Below are positions 34,841-43,998 of a stretch of DNA of 64,000 nt, piece by piece. Source of the stretch: Streptosporangium brasiliense. GTDB lineage: Bacteria > Actinomycetota > Actinomycetes > Streptosporangiales > Streptosporangiaceae. Under the pieces are notes generated by a model that was not told the origin of the DNA, did not search any database, and worked only from the letters and a program-made list of their open reading frames with translations. Positions within the stretch are counted from its first letter, which is position 1. Every line of letters starts with the position of its first letter. The DNA is taken from contig NZ_JAUSRB010000002.1 in the NCBI RefSeq assembly GCF_030811595.1, forward strand, positions 248,001 through 312,000. The letters are read 5' to 3'. The translations under genes and the position numbers were made by a program.

Positions 34841-35488
34841 ATGCGCAACTGGCCCCTGTTCCAGCTCCGGGTGACCACTCCCCGGCTGGAACTCCGGATC
34901 CCGTCCCTCGACGACCTGGACGAGCTCGCCGACCGTGCCGCCGAGGGCGTTCACGAGCCGGGCTTCATGCCGTTCACCTTCCCCTGGAGCGACGCCGCGC
35001 CGGCCGAACGGGCGCGCGGCACCGTCCAGTTCCATTTCGGCCAGTGGGCCGGCTGGTCCCCGGAGAAGTGGAGCTGCCTGTTCGTCGTCGTCGACGGAGG
35101 CCAGGTGGTCGGCATGCAGGAGCTGTCGGGCACCGACTACGCGGTGACCCGCGAGGTCGCCACCGGCTCCTGGCTCGGGCGGCGCTTCCAGGGACGGGGC
35201 ATCGGCACCGAGATGCGCGCCGCGGTGCTCCACCTCGCCTTCGACGGCCTGGGCGCCTCGCAGGCGACCTCGGGGGCCTTCGCCGACAACCACGCCTCCT
35301 ACGCGGTCTCGCGCAAGCTCGGCTACCGCGACGACGGCATCCAGCTCCACAACCGCCTGGGCAAGGCCGTCGAGACCCGCCGTCTACGCCTGTCCCGCGA
35401 CGGCTGGAGCACCCCGGCGGGGTTCGAGATCCACGGTCTCGAACCCTGCCTGCCGCTGTTCGGCGCGGGCGAGGACCCGGCCGGCTGA
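34841..35488 (+). CDS. GNAT-family N-acetyltransferase (RimJ/RimL-like)
   Basis: The 215-residue product shows the RimJ/RimL type of GNAT fold: TPRLELRIPSLDDLDELAD at the N-terminus, GSWLGRRFQGRGIGTEMRAAVLHLAF as the acetyl-CoA-binding motif A (R/QxxGxG/A), and DNHASYAVSRKLGYRDDG as motif B. It probably acetylates the N-terminus or a side chain of a protein or a small amine. ATG 34841 is used; the upstream GAGG is only 1 nt away. It converges on the acetoacetyl-CoA synthetase gene with 19 bp between. Confidence 0.9.
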   Translation: MRNWPLFQLRVTTPRLELRIPSLDDLDELADRAAEGVHEPGFMPFTFPWSDAAPAERARGTVQFHFGQWAGWSPEKWSCLFVVVDGGQVVGMQELSGTDYAVTREVATGSWLGRRFQGRGIGTEMRAAVLHLAFDGLGASQATSGAFADNHASYAVSRKLGYRDDGIQLHNRLGKAVETRRLRLSRDGWSTPAGFEIHGLEPCLPLFGAGEDPAG

Positions 35489-35507
35489 ACCGCGCCGGCG
35501 GCCCGTC

Positions 35508-37463
35508 TCACTCCTCCAGGGGGGCGAAGTGAGACAGCACCTCGGGGTTGGCCATGGCGTCGAGGTTGGCGGCCTTCTCCGGGGGGACACCGAGGAGGAT
35601 CTTGCGGACGGGCACCTCCAGCTTCTTGCCGCTGAGGGTGCGCGGGATCCCGGGGACCTCGATGATCTCGTTCGGCACGTGCCGGGGGGACAGTGCCTCC
35701 CGCAGGGCCCCGCGCAGCCGCGCGACCAGCTCGTCGGACAGGGCCGCCCCCTCGGCCATGGTGACGTAGAGCAGCAGGCGGCCCTCCTGGCCGAGCTGCC
35801 CGGTGTCGATCACCAGGCTGTCGGCGATCTCGTCGAAGCGCTCCACCACGCGGTAGAACTCGCTGGTGCCCATCCGGACGCCGCCCCGGTTGAGGGTGGA
35901 GTCGGAGCGGCCGTAGATCACACAGCCGCCGTCGGGGAGGATCTTGATCCAGTCGCCGTGCCGCCAGACGCCGGGGTAGTCGGCGAAGTAGCTCTCCCGG
36001 TATCTCGTCCCGTCGGGGTCGTTCCAGAACATGACCGGCATCGACGGCATCGGCGCGGTCAGCACCAGCTCGCCGACCTCGCCGACCACCGGTGTGCCCG
36101 ACGGGTCGAAGGACTCGACCTTGGCCCCCAGGCAGCGGCAGGGGATGACGCCCGCGCGGACCGGCAGCAGCGGGGCCGCGCCGACGAAACCGGTGCAGAC
36201 GTCGGTGCCGCCGGAGAAGGAGCCGAGCTGGATCTCCGGCAGCGCCTCGTGCACCCAGGCGAATCCCTCGGGCGGCAGCGGCGAGCCGGTGGAGCCGAGG
36301 CCGCGCAGCGCCGTGAGCCCGGAGGGCCGCAGGCCCGCCTTCATGGACGCGATCAGGTAGGGCGCGCCGGTGCCGAAGTAGGTGACCCCCTCCTCGGCGG
36401 CCAGCCGCCACAGCGCGTCGGTCCCCGGATGGGTGGCCGACCCGTCGTAGAGGACCACCGCCGAGCCGACCAGCAGGCCGCCGATGAGGTAGTTCCACAT
36501 CATCCAGCCGGTCGTGGTGTACCAGAAGAAGACGTCGTCCTCGCCCAGGTCCTGGTGGAAGGCGAGCGCCTTGAGGTGCTCCAGCACCACGCCGCCGTGC
36601 CCGTGCACGATCGGCTTGGGCAGCCCGGTGGTGCCGGAGGAGTAGACGATCCAGAGCGGGTGGCCGAAGGGCACCGGCTCGAACTCCTGCGGGCCGGCCG
36701 TCTGCCGCAGCTCCGCCCAGCTCAGGACGGGGGTGCCGGTCTCGTCCGGGAGCTGTCCCCCGGCCGGCGCGCCGGCTCCGTCCGGCGTCGCCATCCGCAC
36801 CCGCGCGACGAGGGTCGGCAGCTTGGCCGCGATGTCCTGGACGACTCCGGCCCGGTCGAACCGCCTGCCGTTGTAGTCGTAGCCGTCGACCGCGATGAGC
36901 ACCTTCGGCTCGATCTGGGTGAAGCGGTCGATCACGCTGGGCGCGCCGAAGTCCGGGGAGCAGGACGACCAGATCGCGCCCAGCGAGGCGGTGGCGAGGA
37001 ACGCGACCAGCGTCTCGGGCACGTTCGGCGCGTACGCGGCGACCCGGTCCCCCCGGCCGACGCCCAGCCCGGCCAGGCCCGTGCGGACCCGGGCGACCTC
37101 CTCGGCCAGCTCGCCCAGGGTGAGCGTCCGCCGGCCGCCCCGCTCGTCGCGGAAGACCACCGCGGGCCGGTCGGGCTCGGAGGCGGCCCGGCGCAGCGCG
37201 TTGGCCGCGTAGTTCAGCGTCGATCCGGTGAACCATTCGGCGCCGGGCATCGTCCCGGATATGACGGGCCCGTCACCACGCTCACCCACGACGTCGAAGT
37301 AGTCCCAGACCGACGTCCAGAACTCACCCGGGGCGTCCACCGACCACTGCCACAGGGACTCGTAGTCACCGGGGCGGCCGAGCCACTCCATGTAGCGGGT
37401 GATCCTGGCGTCTCTCACGACCTCCGGGGTGGGTTCCCAGAGCAGCGCACCTTCCTCAACCAT
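35508..37463 (-). CDS. Acetoacetyl-CoA synthetase
   Basis: This ANL-superfamily enzyme of 651 residues has the acetoacetate-CoA ligase layout: RYMEWLGRPGDYESLWQWSV (ACAS N-terminus) and WFTGSTLNYAANAL; the P-loop YSSGTTGLPKPIVHGHGG; TTTGWMMWNYLIGGLL; SGGTDVCTGFVG; the DSTLNRGGVRMGTSEFYRVVE hinge; and the SGKKLEVPVRKIL catalytic lysine. It would make acetoacetyl-CoA for ketone-body use or polymer metabolism. ATG 37463 (GAGG 8 nt upstream) is chosen over the longer frame. No clear partner genes are next to it. Confidence 0.93.
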   Translation of the reverse strand: MVEEGALLWEPTPEVVRDARITRYMEWLGRPGDYESLWQWSVDAPGEFWTSVWDYFDVVGERGDGPVISGTMPGAEWFTGSTLNYAANALRRAASEPDRPAVVFRDERGGRRTLTLGELAEEVARVRTGLAGLGVGRGDRVAAYAPNVPETLVAFLATASLGAIWSSCSPDFGAPSVIDRFTQIEPKVLIAVDGYDYNGRRFDRAGVVQDIAAKLPTLVARVRMATPDGAGAPAGGQLPDETGTPVLSWAELRQTAGPQEFEPVPFGHPLWIVYSSGTTGLPKPIVHGHGGVVLEHLKALAFHQDLGEDDVFFWYTTTGWMMWNYLIGGLLVGSAVVLYDGSATHPGTDALWRLAAEEGVTYFGTGAPYLIASMKAGLRPSGLTALRGLGSTGSPLPPEGFAWVHEALPEIQLGSFSGGTDVCTGFVGAAPLLPVRAGVIPCRCLGAKVESFDPSGTPVVGEVGELVLTAPMPSMPVMFWNDPDGTRYRESYFADYPGVWRHGDWIKILPDGGCVIYGRSDSTLNRGGVRMGTSEFYRVVERFDEIADSLVIDTGQLGQEGRLLLYVTMAEGAALSDELVARLRGALREALSPRHVPNEIIEVPGIPRTLSGKKLEVPVRKILLGVPPEKAANLDAMANPEVLSHFAPLEE

Positions 37464-37536
37464 GGCCCCATCCTCTCGGCGGCTCGCCGGAATGTCATCC
37501 CCCGGGACCACACACCCTCGGGGCGTGTGGTGTGGG

Positions 37537-38388
37537 TCAGTCACGTAACCGCTCCACGGCGGCCCGTGCCGCGGTGCCGATCACCGCGTCGGCGCGGGGC
37601 TGGTTCTGCGCCGTGCCGTAGGAGCGGGTGAAGACCGCGACCGCGTAGCACCCGCCGTCGGGATACTCCACCACGCCGACCTCGTTGCGGATCGTGGGCA
37701 GCGTGCCGGTCTTGCCGCTGACCGCGACGTCGTCGTAGGGGAAGCCGGCGGCCAGCCGGTGCGGCCAGACCTGCAGGCCGAGCAGTCCGCGCATCGAGGC
37801 GCACGACTCGGCCGAGGCCGCCTCGTCGCGCCAGATCATGCTGAGCAGCCGGGTCATGTCGCGCGGGGTGCTCCGGCTGGTGCGCGCGGGGTCGAGCGCC
37901 CGGAGCCGGGCGATCACCGCGGGGTCGGTGGGCATCTCCTCCTGCCCGGTGTCCTCGACGATGCTGGCGAACAGGCCGCGGCAGTCGTGCTCGACCCATG
38001 TCCCGTCCAGGCCCGCGGCGGCGAGCATGGCGTTGACCGCCGGCAGGCCGACCCTGCGGATCAGGGTGTCGGCGGCGGTGTTGTCGCTCACCGCCATCAT
38101 CAGGTAGGCCAGGTCCCGCAGGGAGATCGTCACGTCGTCGGCCATGACCGACACTCCGGTGGGCCCGGGAGTGTGGCCGTCCGCCATGACCGTGACCCGT
38201 TCGGACGGCTCCAGCCGTCCGGCGTCGGCCTGCCGGAAGAACTCCACCAGCAGCGCCACCTTGAACACCGAGGCCAGCACCACCGGCTCGTCGGCGCCGT
38301 GGGTGACCTCGGCCCCGGTGTCGACGTCCACCGCGTGCAGGTATCCGGTCACCCCGGCCGCGCGGAACAGCGCGCCGAGGTCGCTCAT
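37537..38388 (-). CDS. Class A beta-lactamase-related serine hydrolase, apparently cytoplasmic
   Basis: The product is 283 residues with the active-site set Ser40-x-x-Lys43 (LASVFKVALL), SDN (101-103, AVSDNTAADTL) and KTG (VSGKTGTLP). No signal peptide is visible, and no clear Glu166 motif (ExxLN) was found, so true beta-lactam hydrolysis is uncertain; an amidase or penicillin-binding role is possible. The ATG overlaps the stop of the upstream LysR gene in ATGA (38385-38388), so the two are translationally coupled. This pairing recalls AmpR/BlaR-like control, but here regulator and enzyme are transcribed together. Confidence 0.85.
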   Translation of the reverse strand: MSDLGALFRAAGVTGYLHAVDVDTGAEVTHGADEPVVLASVFKVALLVEFFRQADAGRLEPSERVTVMADGHTPGPTGVSVMADDVTISLRDLAYLMMAVSDNTAADTLIRRVGLPAVNAMLAAAGLDGTWVEHDCRGLFASIVEDTGQEEMPTDPAVIARLRALDPARTSRSTPRDMTRLLSMIWRDEAASAESCASMRGLLGLQVWPHRLAAGFPYDDVAVSGKTGTLPTIRNEVGVVEYPDGGCYAVAVFTRSYGTAQNQPRADAVIGTAARAAVERLRD

Positions 38389-39305
38389 GCCAGGAATCCA
38401 GAGGAGGGCCTGGCACGGACCCGCCGCGCCGGCGCCGCACCGTCGTCCGTCATCCCGGCTTTCTCCTTCAGCACTCGTACGGCCACCGCCCCGAAGGTTA
38501 CGGCAGCGTCGGCGGCCTGCCCCCGCCAGGCCGTGGACACCCGCCAGGCCAGCGGGCTGCCCAGCAGCGGCCTCCACCGCAGTCCGGGCAGCTCCACGCG
38601 GGGCCCGAAGGCGACGGCAGTGCCGGCCAGGACCAGCCCGAGGGTCTGCGCCTCGTGCACCTCCTCCGGGACGTATCCGTGGTGGCGGCACTCGGCGAGC
38701 GTCTCCTCGTGCAGGCCGGGCTCCCGGGGGAAGAGCACGAGCTGCCGGCCGGCCAGGTCGGCCAGGTGCACCGACGACAGCTCCGCGAGCGGGTCGGCCT
38801 CGGCCAGCACCACGCCGGGACGCTGGACGAGCACCGGGCCGAAGCTCAGCCCGGGGGCGGTCACCGGATGGCGGAGCAGGCCGACGTCCAGGGTGCCGTC
38901 GGTGAGCGCGATGACCTGGTCGGCGCTCCACATCTCGGCAGGGGCGAGCCGTACCTCGGGCACGCGCTCGCGGAACCCGGCGATCAGCGCCGCGATCACC
39001 GAGGATCCCAGGTCGGGCGGGACGCCCACGCGCAGCGCCGCGCCCTCCCCCCGCCCGGCCAGGTCCCGCAGCCGGTCCACCCGCGCGACGATCTCGCGGG
39101 CCTCGGCCAGCAGCAGCCGTCCCGGCTCGGTCAGCCGGACCTGGCGGCTGGAGCGGTCGAACAGCCGCACGCCGAGCTCCTCCTCCAGCCGCCGGATGCG
39201 CTGGCTCAGCGGCGGCTGGGCCATGCCCAGCCGGACGGCCGCGTTGCCGAAGTGCAGTTCTTCGGCGACGACCGTGAAGTAACGCAGATGCCGCACGAGG
39301 TCCAT
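38385..39305 (-). CDS. LysR-family transcriptional regulator
   Basis: The product is 306 residues. The N-terminal winged helix-turn-helix is classic: MDLVRHLRYFTVVAEELHFGNAAVRLGMAQPPLSQRIRRLEEELGVRLF. A periplasmic-binding-protein-like effector domain follows (ALRVGVPPDLGSSVIAALIAGFRE). TATAAT lies 8 bp before the ATG with no ribosome-binding site, so the mRNA is probably leaderless. The gene is translationally coupled to the serine hydrolase and divergent from an active PBP gene, across an AT-rich palindromic spacer that may be its binding site. Confidence 0.93.
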   Translation of the reverse strand: MDLVRHLRYFTVVAEELHFGNAAVRLGMAQPPLSQRIRRLEEELGVRLFDRSSRQVRLTEPGRLLLAEAREIVARVDRLRDLAGRGEGAALRVGVPPDLGSSVIAALIAGFRERVPEVRLAPAEMWSADQVIALTDGTLDVGLLRHPVTAPGLSFGPVLVQRPGVVLAEADPLAELSSVHLADLAGRQLVLFPREPGLHEETLAECRHHGYVPEEVHEAQTLGLVLAGTAVAFGPRVELPGLRWRPLLGSPLAWRVSTAWRGQAADAAVTFGAVAVRVLKEKAGMTDDGAAPARRVRARPSSGFLA

Positions 39306-39413
39306 GAACAGCGATTATATCTATTTCCATATCGATATCACTCACATACCAATATTGGACATATATGACATCCCTCTGGTCTCCTCGGTCCGCGAAGACA
39401 AGGGGGACGATCC
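39306..39413. promoter_or_regulatory. AT-rich divergent promoter with palindromes between lysR and the PBP gene
   Basis: This 108-bp spacer is strikingly AT-rich for the genome. It contains the consensus -10 box TATAAT for lysR (minus strand, 39319-39314) and two perfect palindromes, ATATCGATAT (39329-39338) and CCAATATTGG (39349-39358). LysR proteins usually bind such T-N11-A type sites in a divergent spacer. Binding is inferred. Confidence 0.55.
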
Positions 39414-40931
39414 ATGAACCTGAAACACCTGGCGGTGGCCGTGCTGGTGCCGGTCACCGTGATCGGCGCGGGCGCCTGGGCGCTGCGTACCCAGGGGTCG
39501 GCCGAGGAGACGGCCCAGGAGTTCCTGACCGCCTGGGCCAGGCAGGACTACCCGGCCATGCGGGCGCTCACGGTCGATCCGCCGGGTGACTTCGACCGGT
39601 GGTACCGGCGTTTCCGCACCGACCTGAAGCTGTCCAAGGCCGCTTTCACGGTCACCGGCGGCGCCGACTCCAAGGTCACCTTCCACGCGACGCTGGACGG
39701 GCCGGTCGACTGGTCCTACGACGGCTCGCTGACCCTGGTCGAGCACGAGCGGGCCTGGCGGGTGAAGTGGAGCCCGGCGGCGCTGCACCCTCGGCTCAAG
39801 CCCGGCCTGCGGATGAGGACCGTGCTGGTCAAGGCCGAGCAGGCGCCGATCCGGGCCGCCGACGGGACCCGTATCGACACCGCGGGCACGCCGGGCTCGG
39901 TGCAGCAGCTCGTCGAGGGGCTCAGGGAGAAGTACGCCGCCCGCCTCACCGGCGCCGCCTCGGCGCGGGTGGACCTGGTCCGGGGGACGGATCGGGTCGC
40001 CACACTGGCCACCGCCAAGGCCGTGGCGGGCAAGGAGCTGCGGACCACGATCGACCTGCGTGTCCACCGGGCCGCCGCCGCGGCCCTGGAGAAGGTGACC
40101 AAGCCCGCCTCCCTGGTCGCGCTGCGGCCCTCGACCGGCGAGATCCTGGCCGTGGTCAACAAGCCCGGCGGGTTCAACCGGGCGCTGCTCGGCCACTACC
40201 CTCCCGGCTCGACCTTCAAGGTGGTCACGGCCTCGGCCCTGGTCGCCGACGGCATGACCGCGGGCGAGCGGGTGCCCTGCCCCGCCGAGCAGAACATCGG
40301 CGGCTTCCCGTTCCACAACGCCGGGTTCAAGGACTACGGCACGATCGCGCTGCGCGAGGCGTTCGCCCACTCGTGCAACACCACGTTCGGGCGGCTCAGC
40401 GTGGACCGGCTGGGCGGGGACCGGCTGGCCTCGGTGGCCGCGAGCTTCGGGTTCGGGGGTCCGGTGGAGCCCGGCGTGCCCGCCGTACGGGCGCAGTTCC
40501 CCGACCCCAAGGACGACACCGACCTCGCGTCGGCCTCGATCGGGCAGGGCCGCGTCCTGACGAGCCCGCTGAACATGGCCACCGTCGCCGCGGCGATCGC
40601 CGACGGCGCCTGGCGCCCGCCCCGGCTGGTCGACGCCGGCCTGCTGCCGGCGGCCCAGCCGAGGAAACTGGAGCCGGCCGTGGTGCGGGCGCTGCGCACG
40701 CTGATGCCCGCGGTGGTGGTGGAGGGTACGGCCAGCGCGGTCTCCTTCCCCCGGGGCACGGCGGGCAAGACCGGGACCGCCGAGTTCGGCTCCGGCAAGG
40801 AGCCTCCCTCGCACGCCTGGTTCATCGGCTACCGGGGCGACCTGGCGTTCTCGGTGATCGTGGAGGGCGGCGGCGCGGGCTCCACGGTGGCCGCCCCCGT
40901 CGCGGCCCGTTTCCTCGCCGGGCTCGCCTAG
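39414..40931 (+). CDS. Penicillin-binding transpeptidase with MecA-like N-terminal domain
   Basis: The product is 505 residues. An uncleaved signal/anchor (MNLKHLAVAVLVPVTVIGAG) precedes an NTF2-like MecA_N domain (about 30-140, QEFLTAWARQDYPAMRALTV). The transpeptidase domain has all motifs: Ser266-T-F-Lys269 (YPPGSTFKVV), Ser320-C-Asn322 (HSCNTTF) and Lys452-T-G (AGKTGTAEF). It would cross-link peptidoglycan outside the membrane and is the active counterpart of the degenerate paralogue at 15930. It lies divergent from the LysR/serine-hydrolase pair, which suggests a beta-lactam-responsive unit (inference). Confidence 0.93.
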   Translation: MNLKHLAVAVLVPVTVIGAGAWALRTQGSAEETAQEFLTAWARQDYPAMRALTVDPPGDFDRWYRRFRTDLKLSKAAFTVTGGADSKVTFHATLDGPVDWSYDGSLTLVEHERAWRVKWSPAALHPRLKPGLRMRTVLVKAEQAPIRAADGTRIDTAGTPGSVQQLVEGLREKYAARLTGAASARVDLVRGTDRVATLATAKAVAGKELRTTIDLRVHRAAAAALEKVTKPASLVALRPSTGEILAVVNKPGGFNRALLGHYPPGSTFKVVTASALVADGMTAGERVPCPAEQNIGGFPFHNAGFKDYGTIALREAFAHSCNTTFGRLSVDRLGGDRLASVAASFGFGGPVEPGVPAVRAQFPDPKDDTDLASASIGQGRVLTSPLNMATVAAAIADGAWRPPRLVDAGLLPAAQPRKLEPAVVRALRTLMPAVVVEGTASAVSFPRGTAGKTGTAEFGSGKEPPSHAWFIGYRGDLAFSVIVEGGGAGSTVAAPVAARFLAGLA

Positions 40932-40994
40932 TCCCGGCCGTCGAAGATCGAAAAGGGGCTTGGCGGACCGCGTCCGGGCGTGTTTCCCTGAAGG

Positions 40995-42422
40995 ATGAGT
41001 GATCCTTTGAACGAGCGCGACCAGGCCGCGGCGGCCCTGGAGCTGGTGGCCGGCGCCGCCCGGCCCTACCTTGACACGCTCGGCGACCGCCCCGTCCACG
41101 ACCACGGGGCCGACGGGCTGCTCGACCTGCTCGACGGCCCGCTCTCCGAGCGCGGCGAGGGCACCCTCGACAGCGTCGGGCGGCTGCTGCGGGTCGGCAC
41201 CGCGGCGGCGACGCACTCCTCCGGACCGCGTTTCTTCCACTTCATCGTCGGGGGGTCGACCCCGGCGGCCCAGGCGGGCGACTGGGTGACCTCGCTGCTG
41301 GACCAGGCCGGGGGCCTCTGGCTGACCTCGCCGTTCGCCGCCCGGGCGGAGACCGTCGTGCTGGGGTGGCTGAAGGACCTGTTCGGGCTGCCGCGGTCCT
41401 ACGGCGGCGTGCTGACCCCGAGCGCGACCTTCGCCAACCTCACCGGGCTGGCGTGCGCCCGGCAGTGGTGGGGCGAGCGGCACGGCGCCGACGTGGCGGC
41501 CGACGGGCTGGCCGGGCTGCCGCGGATGCCCGTGCTGGCCGGCGGCTACCTCCACCCCAGCAGCCGCAAGGCGCTGCTGACGCTCGGCTGCGGCCGGGAC
41601 GGCGCCCGGATCCTCGCCCGGGACCGGGCGGGCCGGGTCGACCTGGCGGCCATGGAGCGGGAGCTCAAGCGGATCGACGGCCCGGCGGTGATCGTCGGGA
41701 ACGCGGGCGAGGTGAACACCGGTGACTTCGACCCCATCGACGACCTGGCGGACCTGGCCGAGCGGTACGGCGCCTGGCTGCACGTGGACGGCGCCTTCGG
41801 ACTGTTCGCCGCGGCCTCGCCCCGCCTGTCGCACCTGGTCAAGGGGGTGGAGCGGGCGCACTCGGTGACCGCCGACGGGCACAAGTGGCTCAACGTCCCC
41901 TACGAGAGCGGGTTCGCGTTCGTCCGCGACCCGGAGCTCATGGGCCGGACCTTCGGCCCGTGGGGCGCGGCGTACCTCCCCGGCGGCGACGACCAGCACG
42001 TCAACTACAACTTCCTGGGCCCGGAGTCCTCCCGCCGCGCGCGGGCGCTGCCCATCTGGGCGACCCTGCGGGCCTACGGCAGGCAGGGTCACCGGGAGAT
42101 GGTCGAGCGCCACCACGGGCTCGCCCTGCGGCTGGGCGGGATCGTCGAGGAGGCCGCCGACCTGGAGCTGCTCGCCCCGGTACGGCTGTGCGTGGTCTGC
42201 TTCCGCTACCGCCCGCCGGGCGTCCCCGAGGAGGAGCTGAACGCGCTGAACGCGTGGATCGGCCAGGAGCTGCTCGCCGACGGCCGGGTCTACGCCGGGA
42301 CCACCACCTACCAGGGGATGACGGCCCTGCGGCCGGCCATCCTCAACTGGCGCACCACCGAGGCCGACATCGACCTGCTGGCCTCGGTCGTCCGCGAGAT
42401 CGCCGCCCGCCGTACGGGATGA
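40995..42422 (+). CDS. PLP-dependent group II decarboxylase-like protein
   Basis: The product is 475 residues. The PLP lysine is Lys297 in VTADGHKWLNVPYESG; the aspartate partner is in WLHVDGAFGLF; the glycine/serine loop is TPSATFANLTGLACARQWW. The fold type I group II family includes aromatic-L-amino-acid, glutamate and diaminobutyrate decarboxylases. The N-terminus (SGPRFFHFIVGGSTPAAQAGDW) matches the uncharacterised actinobacterial branch. It starts 63 bp after the PBP gene. The substrate cannot be named. Confidence 0.9.
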   Translation: MSDPLNERDQAAAALELVAGAARPYLDTLGDRPVHDHGADGLLDLLDGPLSERGEGTLDSVGRLLRVGTAAATHSSGPRFFHFIVGGSTPAAQAGDWVTSLLDQAGGLWLTSPFAARAETVVLGWLKDLFGLPRSYGGVLTPSATFANLTGLACARQWWGERHGADVAADGLAGLPRMPVLAGGYLHPSSRKALLTLGCGRDGARILARDRAGRVDLAAMERELKRIDGPAVIVGNAGEVNTGDFDPIDDLADLAERYGAWLHVDGAFGLFAAASPRLSHLVKGVERAHSVTADGHKWLNVPYESGFAFVRDPELMGRTFGPWGAAYLPGGDDQHVNYNFLGPESSRRARALPIWATLRAYGRQGHREMVERHHGLALRLGGIVEEAADLELLAPVRLCVVCFRYRPPGVPEEELNALNAWIGQELLADGRVYAGTTTYQGMTALRPAILNWRTTEADIDLLASVVREIAARRTG

Positions 42423-42429
42423 GCCGCCG

Positions 42430-43209
42430 CTAGCCGGCCCTGCGGGCCGGCGAGGTGAGCCCGGCCACCGCGGCGACGACCTCGGAGGGGTTGGACAGGT
42501 CGGGCAGGACCACGTCGGCCCCCGCCTCGTGGAGTTCGGCCGGGAGGGAGCGGCCGGTGGCGACCGCGATCATGGACGCTCCGGCGATCTTGGCTGCCTG
42601 GACGTCCCTGGCCGAATCACCGATCATCACGGTGTTGCCGCCGTCGAAGGTCCCGCCGTGCTTCTGCCTGGCCCGGCCCTGCGCGACCTGGAGCAGGGTG
42701 GCCTTGGGGTAGACCTCCTCGCCGTAGCCGCCGACCTCGAAGTCCACGTGCCGGTCCAGGCCGAAGGCGGTCAGCTTGTGCACGGCGTTGCTCTTGATCG
42801 TGCCGGTGAGCACCGACTGGACCACACCGTCGAGCCTGGCCACCGCCTTCAGCGCGTCGGCCGCCCCGGGCATCATCCGGCCGTCCTTGGCCAGACGCTT
42901 GCGCCTGGCGCCGAAGGTCTCGGCCAGCGCGTCGAGGAACTTCGGGAGGTGGCCGTCGTCGGCCACGACCCCGTTGAGGGCGAGCATCTCGAAGACGATC
43001 TCGGAGTCAGGACGTCCGTTGTGCTGGGTCAGCTTGACCAGGGGCCGTCCGGTGACCTGCCGGAAGGCCTCCGCGTAGGCGTCGCGGGTGACGATGGACA
43101 CGTCGACCAGCGTGAGGTCGATGTTCCACAGGACGAGGCGGCTAATCGTGGGCCTCCCGGAATGGGTGCGGATGCCCAGAGTACGGCCATCGCCGTCCCC
43201 GTCCGCCAT
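42430..43209 (-). CDS. HAD-superfamily protein with nucleophile Asp replaced by Asn
   Basis: The core is about 239 residues with a HAD cap (GVVADDGHLPKFLDALAETFG), SVLTGTIKSNAV (motif II), KATLLQVAQ (motif III) and VMIGDSARDVQAAK (motif IV). Motif I reads LVLWNIDLTLVD where DxDGT is expected, so the attacking aspartate is lost and phosphatase activity is unlikely. The listed start is ATG 43209, the only canonical one. GGGAGG at 43158-43153 instead points, with 6-nt spacing, to an in-frame ATT (43146-43144), exactly where homology begins (SRLVLW). The true start is probably there. Confidence 0.8.
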   Translation of the reverse strand: MADGDGDGRTLGIRTHSGRPTISRLVLWNIDLTLVDVSIVTRDAYAEAFRQVTGRPLVKLTQHNGRPDSEIVFEMLALNGVVADDGHLPKFLDALAETFGARRKRLAKDGRMMPGAADALKAVARLDGVVQSVLTGTIKSNAVHKLTAFGLDRHVDFEVGGYGEEVYPKATLLQVAQGRARQKHGGTFDGGNTVMIGDSARDVQAAKIAGASMIAVATGRSLPAELHEAGADVVLPDLSNPSEVVAAVAGLTSPARRAG

Positions 43210-43362
43210 CGATGCCCAGACCGTCCGGTCCCGGACGGTCCCGTCCCGGGCAGGCGGGGTCCCGGGCGGACGGTCCCGGACAGGTGACGGCCCGTACGGG
43301 GGTCACGGGCGGACGGCGGTCACGGGCGGGCGGCCCCGGAGCGGCGGTGGGTCCGGGCGGGT

Positions 43363-43998
43363 TCAGGCGTAGCCGATGGCGTCGGCGAGGGTGTCCACGA
43401 CCGGGACGCCCAGCGCCTTCAGGTCCGCCCGGCTGGTCATGCCGCCGGTGTAGAGGACGGCCCGCGCCCCGACATGCCGGGCGGCGTGCGCGTCGTCCAC
43501 GCTGTCGCCGATCACGAGCACATCGGCGGGGTCGACCCCGAGCGCCGCGAGATGGGCCACCATCGAGTCGGCCTTGTGCCCGCCGGACGCGCTGCGCAGC
43601 CCGTCGATCCGGGTGAAGTGCCGGTCGATGCCGAACTCGGCGACCTTGGGCCCCAGCCGCTCGTGCGCCCACATCGACAGCAGCGACTGCCTGCCGCCCT
43701 CCCGCTCCCAGCTCGCCAGGGTGGAGGCCGCGTCCGCCGCGAGACCGCACTCCAGCATCAGCCGGTGGTAGTTGTCGTGGAAGCCGAGATCGAGCCGCTC
43801 CCACTCGCCGTCGAGGAGCGCGCGGCCGAGCATGCGCTCGTAGGCCGCCCAGATCGGTCGGGTGTAGACCGCGCGGAATCGGTCGACGTCGTAGGGGCCC
43901 AGCCCGTAGGGCTCGAACACCGCGTTCGTCGCCCCGACGACGGCGTCGACGTCGTGGAAGAGAGTGCCGTTCCAGTCCCAGACAATATGCTTCGTCAT
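43363..43998 (-). CDS. HAD-superfamily hydrolase, DWNGT type
   Basis: The product is 211 residues. Motif I is IVWDWNGTLFHD: the nucleophilic Asp is kept but the second, acid/base Asp is Asn. A helical cap domain follows; motif III includes SGGHKADSMVAHL and motif IV is VLVIGDSVDDAHAAR. The fold otherwise fits phosphoglycolate phosphatase-like enzymes. It lies 154 bp upstream of the start of the NID-type HAD gene in the same direction, so they may be co-transcribed. The 154 bp between them contain a hairpin (CCGTCCG-GTCC-CGGACGG, 43221-43238). Confidence 0.88.
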   Translation of the reverse strand: MTKHIVWDWNGTLFHDVDAVVGATNAVFEPYGLGPYDVDRFRAVYTRPIWAAYERMLGRALLDGEWERLDLGFHDNYHRLMLECGLAADAASTLASWEREGGRQSLLSMWAHERLGPKVAEFGIDRHFTRIDGLRSASGGHKADSMVAHLAALGVDPADVLVIGDSVDDAHAARHVGARAVLYTGGMTSRADLKALGVPVVDTLADAIGYA

